From positions 1 to 18,153 of the forward strand of contig JAEDCY010000050.1 of assembly GCA_016293915.1 (NCBI GenBank): a stretch of 18,153 nt of DNA. The letters are read 5' to 3'. The DNA is from Treponema sp. (GTDB lineage: Bacteria; Spirochaetota; Spirochaetia; Treponematales; Treponemataceae). Under the pieces are notes generated by a model. That model had not been told where the DNA came from and ran no database searches. It saw only the letters and a list, made by a program, of their open reading frames with translations. Of this stretch, positions 1-4,955 are shown in pieces (position 1 is the first letter of the stretch; each line of letters begins with the position of its first letter). A program made the position numbers and the translations under genes.

Positions 1-1
1 T

Positions 2-214
2 AAACAGTGGGTAATGTCGATTTTTTGTAAATTTTTTGTGGTGAATAGTTACAAAAAAAGAATGATATCACTGCATGATATTGGCGTCCAGAGTATTTAT
101 GGTGACACTGGAGAAATTAAAATCCGATATTTTCTAGTTTGTTTTGATAATCTAGAGTCAGCTCCTGAATACAAACTACCAGAAGAACAGAAATCTTTAT
201 CGTCTTATCACTAA
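2..214 (+). CDS. 3' end of an unrecognised gene entering from the left (partial)
   Basis: The frame is open from the window edge to a TAA at 212-214, about 70 codons. An ATG at 14 and another at 62 are in frame, but neither has a convincing Shine-Dalgarno sequence, so I read this as the C-terminal part of a longer gene or a decaying remnant. The product is rich in aromatic and charged residues and ends in KSLSSYH. I recognise no domain. A 15-bp palindrome of the window's recurring family (66-80) lies inside it, which would be odd in an intact coding region. The stop codon is inside a second, imperfect copy at 206-220. The next gene is convergent, with its stop 8 bp away. Confidence 0.3.
   Translation, partial: KQWVMSIFCKFFVVNSYKKRMISLHDIGVQSIYGDTGEIKIRYFLVCFDNLESAPEYKLPEEQKSLSSYH
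66..80. promoter_or_regulatory. 15-bp palindrome TATCA-N5-TGATA (copy 1, inside an ORF)
   Basis: The sequence reads TATCACTGCATGATA, an exact match to the TATCA-N5-TGATA arms. It lies within the partial left-hand reading frame, so either that frame is not coding or the site is used from within or near a gene. It could be fortuitous, but the arm match is complete. Confidence 0.4.
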
Positions 215-220
215 AGGATA
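206..220. promoter_or_regulatory. Imperfect copy of the 15-bp palindrome (copy 2)
   Basis: The sequence is TATCACTAAAGGATA: left arm exact, right arm GGATA instead of TGATA. It sits between the converging stop codons of the left partial gene and the 222-665 gene, so it is not in a promoter position. It shares the TATCACTAAA half with copy 3 at 704. Confidence 0.3.
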
Positions 221-221
221 T

Positions 222-665
222 TTAGTTAGCAGCATTTTTGCCTTCTCTTTTCTCCTGTAATATCTTTACATCGCTGGCCCATTCTTCTTTACGGGTTTGC
301 ATGGTTTTGTTGAGCAGGGAGTTTTTGTCGACGTAGGATTTTTTGATGTAATCCTGGACGATGGACAGAAGCTCCGATGGTAAGTTTGATCCTTCGAGGA
401 TCGTTTCGGCATTCTCTGAGAACCAGAATATCTCGGTGTTCTTCTCATCAATTTCATCGCTGGTATTTATCTGAACTTCGATTTGCTCCAGTAATCCAAA
501 TTCAAAGCTTTTGCCATAAATCACATTAACTATGTTTACAGGGAGCCCAGTCTGGGCTTTCAGCAAACGTACCGGCGGCCTTGCAGGAGGATAAACAAAA
601 CAGTTCTGTACATCCGTCCATGTTATGTCTTCTATATTCTTTGGCAGGTTATCTAATACAATCAT
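222..665 (-). CDS. Hypothetical 147-aa protein
   Basis: This is a complete reading frame of 147 residues. The start at 665 is fixed by an AAAGGAGG Shine-Dalgarno a few bases upstream on the minus strand. I recognise no domain. The N-terminal third has a PPARPPVRLL proline stretch (about residues 26-35). The C-terminal third (about 90-147) is highly charged and looks helical, with a Lys/Glu-rich end. There is no signal peptide or membrane helix. It is divergent from the 774-1205 gene, and the 108-bp gap holds an exact 15-bp palindrome 38 nt upstream of this start and 55 nt upstream of the other, so both genes could share one operator. Function unknown. Confidence 0.65.
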   Translation of the reverse strand: MIVLDNLPKNIEDITWTDVQNCFVYPPARPPVRLLKAQTGLPVNIVNVIYGKSFEFGLLEQIEVQINTSDEIDEKNTEIFWFSENAETILEGSNLPSELLSIVQDYIKKSYVDKNSLLNKTMQTRKEEWASDVKILQEKREGKNAAN

Positions 666-703
666 TTACGCCTCCTTTGGGATTACATTATTTCATATTG
701 GCC

Positions 704-718
704 TATCACTAAATGATA
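704..718. promoter_or_regulatory. 15-bp palindrome TATCA-N5-TGATA (copy 3), divergent promoter region
   Basis: The sequence is TATCACTAAATGATA, exact arms. It lies between the divergent starts at 665 (-) and 774 (+). A TATAAA at 748-753 could be the -10 of the rightward gene, although I see no good -35 for it. The position suits an operator. Confidence 0.6.
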
Positions 719-773
719 TAAACAGATGATATTCTTGTATTGGACTGTATAAAAACACTTCAAGGAGACTGGA

Positions 774-1205
774 ATGTCATCATGTGCTTTGTGGTATAAA
801 GACGGGGCTTTTTTCGATGTTGAAACAACTCATGTAAACTTCTTTCTGAATCATCCGGATTTGCTTGGTTTTAGTAAGGAAGAAAAGGAAGCTCTATGTG
901 TAAAGAATGGCCTTGCATCAGATGCAACCTTCTGTCCTGATCCAAGCGAGCAACGCGACAATCTTGTATTGGAAGTCTTAAAGCGAGGTGCAATCCGTAT
1001 CAGATTTTACGGTGGACAGACATCGGTTCAATGTTATGATCACAACGACGATCGGTGCTACTTGCAGCTCAAAAAGTGTGTAACCGACGGCCTTGGAAAA
1101 TGCTTTGGAGATTTCCTTACTGTAAAAGATACGTTGGGGTGGGGTATGGACCTGAACAGCATCGGCTGGGGAAATCAGATAAAGGATTTCCTTGCTGATT
1201 TGTAA
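774..1205 (+). CDS. Hypothetical 143-aa protein
   Basis: The start is set by AAGGAGA at 762-768, six bases before the ATG. The protein begins with an ALWYKDG...FFDVETTHV segment (residues 5-21), followed by a short helical stretch, and has ARG-rich IRIRFYGGQ in the middle (about 75-83). I have a loose memory of small uncharacterised proteins with the order WYKDG, N-terminal His, then RIR strand, but I cannot name the family. No membrane segment or signal peptide is visible. Six cysteines are scattered without a CxxC motif. An exact 15-bp palindrome lies 55 nt upstream. Function unknown. Confidence 0.6.
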   Translation: MSSCALWYKDGAFFDVETTHVNFFLNHPDLLGFSKEEKEALCVKNGLASDATFCPDPSEQRDNLVLEVLKRGAIRIRFYGGQTSVQCYDHNDDRCYLQLKKCVTDGLGKCFGDFLTVKDTLGWGMDLNSIGWGNQIKDFLADL

Positions 1206-1229
1206 TTAACCTCAAAAAGTTTGATCAAA

Positions 1230-1244
1230 ACTCATTAAATGATA
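1230..1244. promoter_or_regulatory. Near copy of the 15-bp palindrome (copy 4)
   Basis: The sequence is ACTCATTAAATGATA: the right arm is exact, the left arm differs at two positions, and the core CATTAAATGATA is identical to copy 5. It is 44 nt upstream of the pseudo-DnaB start, the same kind of position as the other copies. Confidence 0.45.
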
Positions 1245-1288
1245 TTCCCATCTGCTATTCTAATATTCTCTATAGGCAGGAGGATATT

Positions 1289-2164
1289 ATGCAAAATCAA
1301 ACGGATGTAATAACAGCACAGGATTTGGGCTGTAAGTTAGTTGAATACATTGAAGAACGATATAAGGCTTCAAATTCTATAAGTGGGGTTAAGTCTGGAT
1401 TTCCAACCATTGATGCGATGACGCATGGATTTCAGAAAGGAAATCTAATTACTGTTTGTTCGAATTTAAGATATTACAAGAATTGTTTAGTAATGCAATT
1501 ACTCCAGAGGATTGTAATTAAAGATAAGGTCCCATGCGGTTTTATTTCATATACTACGAATTACCAGCAATTTGGTTTGTCTCTGATAAGTCGAGATAGT
1601 TTGGTTTCTGTTTCGAAGATAGTTGCTGGAATGCTTAATGAACAAGAATCACGAGACATCCAGAAGTCATGTAGTTCTATTTTTGATTCACATGTTGTGA
1701 TTCCTAGAGTATGTGCTTCTTCTTTTGATGAATTATGTAATATCATTCGTGAATCTGTCAAAAAACATGATTTAAGAATTATCTTTATCGACTCCTTAAA
1801 TACAATTCCAATTGAGAAAGAATCTGGAAGTTATAAAACTCGATTAGCAAGCATTATAAAGAAATTGAAGATGCTGGCTGTAGAGTTGGATATTTCAATT
1901 GTTACCGACTATTACAGTTATGAGAATGCTAGAGAAATATTATTGGATATAATTGATAAGTCTGAAAACTTAGAACAAAACACAGATTTCTTGTATTCAT
2001 ATTCAGATGTTGTATTACAGCTACAGAAAATATCTGGAAAGAAAGGAGATGATTTTTATTTATTCGAGCTTGGAATCTTTTGTGGAGAGTATAGATTATC
2101 AAGATATAAAAACTTGCAATTTGATCCTGAAGTAGAGGAATTCCAGGAAGAGGAAAATAATTAA
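1289..2164 (+). CDS. DnaB/RadA-like RecA-fold ATPase with degenerate Walker A
   Basis: The 291-residue protein resembles the C-terminal helicase domain of DnaB with the N-terminal primase-binding domain absent. Residues 32-56 (SGVKSGFPTIDAMTHGFQKG then NLITV) align with the family's G-x-x-TGFPxLDxxTGGLxxGDLIIIAA entry. The P-loop itself, normally SMGKTA, is RYYKNC at 61-66: the lysine (K64) remains, but glycine is tyrosine and threonine is asparagine. A Walker B-like IIFID (164-168), a helix like SLKALAKEL (189-200) and an E-Q-N-T-D-F segment (229-234, cf. IEQDAD) are still recognisable. ATP hydrolysis is therefore doubtful. It could be a structural or regulatory paralogue. AGGAGG at 1279-1284 sets the start. 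The stop is 5 nt before copy 5 of the palindrome. Confidence 0.7.
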   Translation: MQNQTDVITAQDLGCKLVEYIEERYKASNSISGVKSGFPTIDAMTHGFQKGNLITVCSNLRYYKNCLVMQLLQRIVIKDKVPCGFISYTTNYQQFGLSLISRDSLVSVSKIVAGMLNEQESRDIQKSCSSIFDSHVVIPRVCASSFDELCNIIRESVKKHDLRIIFIDSLNTIPIEKESGSYKTRLASIIKKLKMLAVELDISIVTDYYSYENAREILLDIIDKSENLEQNTDFLYSYSDVVLQLQKISGKKGDDFYLFELGIFCGEYRLSRYKNLQFDPEVEEFQEEENN

Positions 2165-2169
2165 GTTCA

Positions 2170-2184
2170 TATCATTAAATGATA
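2170..2184. promoter_or_regulatory. 15-bp palindrome TATCA-N5-TGATA (copy 5)
   Basis: The sequence is TATCATTAAATGATA, exact arms and almost perfectly symmetric through the centre. It ends 7 nt before a possible -35 (TTGATA, 2192-2197) whose -10 would be TGATAA (2214-2219), and 58 nt before the start of the Cys/His repeat gene. Confidence 0.65.
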
Positions 2185-2206
2185 AATCTGTTTGATATCC
2201 TTGAAA

Positions 2207-2218
2207 TATCAGCTGATA
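2207..2218. promoter_or_regulatory. Perfect 12-bp palindrome TATCAGCTGATA overlapping a possible -10
   Basis: It has the same TATC/GATA ends as the 15-bp palindromes but a shorter centre. It overlaps the proposed -10 of the 2243 gene, 22 nt downstream of copy 5. It could be a second operator with different spacing, or a chance palindrome. Confidence 0.35.
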
Positions 2219-2242
2219 AAAATCAGTTCGAAGGAGGATTGT

Positions 2243-2488
2243 ATGTCAAAGTGTAAATTTTGTGGTTCATCATCATTTGGAAGTTGTTCGTACAGCCCCC
2301 ATGGAAAACATGAACATATTACAGATTCTGGCCATTGTGCTTTTTGCGGTTCGTCGTCTTATGGTTCTTGTTCTTACAGTCCGTTCGGTAAACATATGCA
2401 TGGCAGCGACGGAAAGAAGTGTAAGTTCTGTGGATCAACTTCAACTGGTTCCTGCTCATACAGTCCGCATGGAAAACACGAAAGATAA
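2243..2488 (+). CDS. 81-aa protein made of three Cys/His-rich repeats
   Basis: The start at ATG 2243 is chosen because AAGGAGG (2231-2237) precedes it at the right distance. An upstream in-frame ATG at 2192 lies in the promoter region and lacks such a site. The whole protein is three near-identical units, at about residues 4-24, 32-53 and 60-80. Each reads C-x-F-C-G-S, then G-S-C-S-Y-S-P-x-G-K-H, and the first two end in H-x-H. The pattern CxxC...C...HxH suggests one metal (probably Zn) site per unit; the last unit ends KHER, so its second histidine is missing. I have seen similar single motifs (CxFCGSxSxGSCSYSP) in small bacterial proteins, but I know of no function. A DNA, RNA or protein adaptor role is possible. 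Confidence 0.75.
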   Translation: MSKCKFCGSSSFGSCSYSPHGKHEHITDSGHCAFCGSSSYGSCSYSPFGKHMHGSDGKKCKFCGSTSTGSCSYSPHGKHER

Positions 2489-2558
2489 TTAATTATCACA
2501 AAACGGCCGGATTTATTCCAACTTGCCGGGGCGTTGTACCGGCTAAAAGGAGCTTATA

Positions 2559-3368
2559 TTGAATTTAGATGCACTGAAGAAAGCCAGCAGACTCCGTCAT
2601 AAAAATAATTATGAGGATTATAGGTATGGGAATCTTGAAGAAGAATTTCAGGATACGATAAAGAATTATGTCAAAATCTTTTGGGAAGGTAAAAACAGTG
2701 ATTTTTTAGAAAATCACACAATTAATTATCAGGATTCAGAAATAACATTAAGCCAGGCTGTATTAACGCTTAGAAAAGAAATCAGAAGACTAGCACATGC
2801 TAATAGTCTTGGCTGTACATTTCTTTTTCAAGCAGAACATTATTATATTTCACTTCTTCCGTGTCAGATTCATGTAATGATTGACAAAGAAACAGGGTGC
2901 TTTTCGATTACACTTCCTCATTTTAATCCAAAGCAATTTTTTTATTATGAATGGCAGGCAGGTTTACAATGGATACAGGATTATTTGAATATTGATTTGC
3001 TTATTCTTGAAGAAAAGAAGCAAAACCTTAAAGCCATGATGTACATAAATTCTAAGACAGCGGAAATAGCTATGACATCAATCAGATCATTATGTGAAAA
3101 GCAGGCAGAAAAATTGAATGCAAAATATCGAGTTCAATCTTCCTGGCTAATGAGTAATATTTCATTTTACAGAGAAGAAAATACATATGAGCCGGATGGA
3201 ATTAAAGACAATAATGATTATGAAGTTACAGAAATTAGTAGAATCGAATTGTTTCATATTGTGATTTCTCATAAATCTTTTGTAAACGATCCATCAATTT
3301 TAATTAATCTGCTAGAGAACCCTCATGATATGATAATCGAAAACACGGTAAATTGTAAAATTAATTAA
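2559..3368 (+). CDS. Hypothetical 269-aa protein (TTG start)
   Basis: Translation most likely begins at TTG 2559, because AAAAGGAG lies about 7 nt upstream and no ATG near the N-terminus has a ribosome site. The protein looks soluble and mixed alpha/beta. It is rich in Tyr, Trp and Phe in the centre (HFNPKQFFYYEWQAGLQW, about 126-143), followed by a long charged helix (about 150-190). I recognise no catalytic motif, membrane segment or signal peptide. The gene follows the Cys/His repeat gene after 70 bp and may be co-transcribed with it. No 15-bp palindrome is in that gap, although an isolated TATCA half-site occurs at about 2497. Function unknown. Confidence 0.6.
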   Translation: MNLDALKKASRLRHKNNYEDYRYGNLEEEFQDTIKNYVKIFWEGKNSDFLENHTINYQDSEITLSQAVLTLRKEIRRLAHANSLGCTFLFQAEHYYISLLPCQIHVMIDKETGCFSITLPHFNPKQFFYYEWQAGLQWIQDYLNIDLLILEEKKQNLKAMMYINSKTAEIAMTSIRSLCEKQAEKLNAKYRVQSSWLMSNISFYREENTYEPDGIKDNNDYEVTEISRIELFHIVISHKSFVNDPSILINLLENPHDMIIENTVNCKIN

Positions 3369-3417
3369 AAGGCGGTGTTTACCAAGAAGGACTCTTCTTT
3401 TGCTAAGGAAAAGAACT

Positions 3418-3819
3418 ATGGAAGAACAGAAAAATATTGAATCGCTTTATAAACTCATGATCAGCGGTTCACGAGGCATTAAGGACTCAAAAAAGATTTA
3501 TGACGAACTGGAGAAAATCTTCGCTGCTCATCCAGATCTTATACTCATTTCTGGAGGTGCGAGGGGAGTTGATTCTATTGCAGAGGTGTGGGCCAAATCT
3601 CGCAATCTGCCAATAGAACAGCACAAGCCGGACTGGGCAAAATACGGTCGGGGTGCTGGAATAATCCGCAATAAAGAAATGGTCCTCGCTGCTGATTTTG
3701 TACTTATCTTTTGGGACGGGAAATCTAAAGGTACAAAGTCTGTCATTGATTTTTGCGAGAAGCAGGGGAAGCCATATAAGTTATCCCAAGTGGCACTAAT
3801 GCCACATGAGAACAACTAA
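3418..3819 (+). CDS. DUF2493 / YspA-like SLOG-fold nucleotide-binding protein
   Basis: The product (133 residues from ATG 3418) shows the full motif set of the YspA/cpYpsA-related SLOG family (DUF2493). GSRG (17-20) closes strand 1, SGGARGVDS (45-53) is the phosphate-binding loop, YGRGAGIIRN (76-85) is the second signature and FWDGKSKGT (98-106) is near the end of the Rossmann-like core. SLOG domains bind nucleotides or nucleotide-derived ligands, and some act in phage-conflict systems. The ligand here is unknown. A TTG at 3400 is in frame, but AAGGA (3405-3409) fits the ATG. It ends 14 bp from the stop of the convergent FliG-like gene. Length and motifs look intact. Confidence 0.8.
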   Translation: MEEQKNIESLYKLMISGSRGIKDSKKIYDELEKIFAAHPDLILISGGARGVDSIAEVWAKSRNLPIEQHKPDWAKYGRGAGIIRNKEMVLAADFVLIFWDGKSKGTKSVIDFCEKQGKPYKLSQVALMPHENN

Positions 3820-3832
3820 TTAAAAACAGCTT

Positions 3833-4561
3833 CTAATCAATCAATTCTGAAACAGGGTTACTGTAGATTACGATGTCGCCGGTTTCTTCGAGGTGGAAAA
3901 TTATCTTAAGTACTTCGGCTCGGGCAGCGTAGACATCTTCTGCGCGGACTGGGCCCATGAATTCCATGTCTTCCTTGAGCATTGAAGAGGCTCGTAGCGA
4001 CATATTGTGGAAGATTTTGTCCTGGACTTCCGGGTTTGTGCCTTTAAGAGCCTTTGCAAGGGTTTGTTGATCAAGGTCGCGGAGAACCTTCTGAATGGCT
4101 CTGTCGTCCAGCTTTGTGATATCGTCAAAATCGAAAATACACTTGTTCAGGCGGTCTTTGAAAATAGGGCTGTCGCTGCGGAATCTATCAACCGCGTTTG
4201 ACGCAAAGCCCTTTTCTGTGTTGAATAGGTTTTCCTTTATAATCTGGAAATCATCATCAAAGCACATGCCTGAGCTTTCCACAATGTGGGACACTTCTTT
4301 AAGAACGCATTCTTCATGCTTAGCAAAGCTTTTTGAGCATTCAATAATTTTAGTGCGGGTGTCCTGGTCCAGATATTGCAAAAGACCTTCAGCTTCAGTG
4401 TCATCCAGCTCAAGATATGCAATTGTTTTTGCTAAAGGAACATAATACATCTTGCAAAGATAATCCATCAGCGCTTTTCTAGATTCACGGGTTACATCAT
4501 CCATAGCATTGGAAACCATAAACTCAGACTTTTTTGCTTCTACAGAAATCTTACTTGTCAT
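3833..4561 (-). CDS. Shortened FliG-like flagellar switch protein
   Basis: The 242-residue product matches the C-terminal torque domain of FliG very well. Residues 142-232 follow the family line FDDITKLDDRAIQKVL...LAKALKG...IFHNMS.RA..MLKEDM...GPVR. The charged residues important for torque in E. coli FliG (K264, R281, D288, D289, R297) correspond by my alignment to K173, R190, E197, D198 and R206, so all charges are kept. The N-terminal 110 residues only loosely resemble the FliG middle domain (about 41-95). Full FliG is about 335-350 residues, so one domain is missing. The start at 4561 is preceded by GAAGGAGG; an ATG at 4579 is part of that ribosome site. It stands alone, away from flagellar operons, with a 15-bp palindrome 47 nt upstream. 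It is probably an accessory FliG paralogue rather than the main rotor gene. Confidence 0.85.
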   Translation of the reverse strand: MTSKISVEAKKSEFMVSNAMDDVTRESRKALMDYLCKMYYVPLAKTIAYLELDDTEAEGLLQYLDQDTRTKIIECSKSFAKHEECVLKEVSHIVESSGMCFDDDFQIIKENLFNTEKGFASNAVDRFRSDSPIFKDRLNKCIFDFDDITKLDDRAIQKVLRDLDQQTLAKALKGTNPEVQDKIFHNMSLRASSMLKEDMEFMGPVRAEDVYAARAEVLKIIFHLEETGDIVIYSNPVSELID

Positions 4562-4608
4562 AGGCGTTTCCTCCTTCATATTACAGTTACAATATAACCA
4601 TGTGAGAC

Positions 4609-4623
4609 TATCATCTTGTGATA
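4609..4623. promoter_or_regulatory. 15-bp palindrome TATCA-N5-TGATA (copy 6), upstream of fliG-like gene
   Basis: The sequence is TATCATCTTGTGATA, exact arms with a different centre. It lies between the divergent fliG-like gene (47 nt from its start) and the promoter of the 48-codon gene (-10 at 4661). The minus-strand -10 of the fliG-like gene may be TATATT (4591-4596), which places the palindrome across its -35 region. Confidence 0.6.
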
Positions 4624-4660
4624 TTCTGATAAAAAAAATCTGAAAAAATTAAAAACGTGA

Positions 4661-4666
4661 TATAAT
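4661..4666 (+). promoter_or_regulatory. -10 element TATAAT for the 48-codon gene
   Basis: This is a perfect TATAAT, 25 nt before the ATG at 4692. The -35 is poor (ATCTGA at 4638-4643). An A-rich stretch at 4631-4655 upstream may act as an UP-like element. Transcription would start near 4673. Confidence 0.5.
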
Positions 4667-4691
4667 AGAATTACCATCCTTGGGGGAAACA

Positions 4692-4838
4692 ATGGAATTC
4701 GGAAAGTCATCAATTGAGAAAAAGCTTCAGGATTATAAGTTACTCAAAGCCAAATATGAAAGACAGGAAAAAGCTTTAATAAATGATTCGGTTTTCAGAA
4801 AAAATCCTCGAATTCTCTCAAAAACATTGAATTTATAA
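4692..4838 (+). CDS. Small 48-aa basic protein
   Basis: A 48-codon frame, ATG 4692 to TAA 4836-4838, is preceded by GGGGGA (4682-4687) at about 5 nt spacing and by a perfect -10 hexamer. The product is basic and probably helical. Residues 8-31 (IEKKLQDYKLL then KAKYERQEKALIN) look like a short coiled coil, followed by a basic tail (VFRKNPRILSKTLNL). I recognise no family. It is divergent from the fliG-like gene, with the 15-bp palindrome between them. It could be a small regulator or partner, or a chance reading frame in a leader. Confidence 0.45.
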   Translation: MEFGKSSIEKKLQDYKLLKAKYERQEKALINDSVFRKNPRILSKTLNL

Positions 4839-4858
4839 GCATATTCATCCATTTTTCC

Positions 4859-4887
4859 TTTACATAATGGATTTAATGGTGTATATT
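4859..4887 (+). promoter_or_regulatory. Promoter of the methylase-specificity fusion gene
   Basis: TTTACA (4859-4864) and TATATT (4882-4887) are separated by exactly 17 bp. Transcription would start near 4894, about 60 nt before the ATG at 4956. Confidence 0.6.
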
Positions 4888-4918
4888 ATAGTTATAAGGT
4901 GGTTGAATAAGGCTATAA

Positions 4919-4955
4919 ACGCAATAAGCCGAACGAGCTGCTCTGGAGGACTAAT
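4919..4955 (+). promoter_or_regulatory. Leader motif A (CGCAATA, small stem, GGAGGA)
   Basis: The 37 nt before the ATG hold CGCAATA, then AGCCGAACGAGCT (weak AGC/GCT stem), then the ribosome site TGGAGGA. A very similar arrangement occurs before the Xre gene at 6740. See leader motif B. Confidence 0.3.

Noticed and set aside
206..2184. The palindromes just after stop codons at first suggested an integron cassette array with recombination sites.
   Set aside because: I see no GTTRRRY/RYYYAAC pairs, no integrase in the window, one gene is inverted, and the 4609 and 16512 copies are clearly in promoters.
3384..3401. Hairpin AAGAAG-GACT-CTTCTT followed by TT, as a possible terminator before the SLOG gene.
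   Set aside because: All-weak stem with a very short T-run; it may simply be part of the leader.
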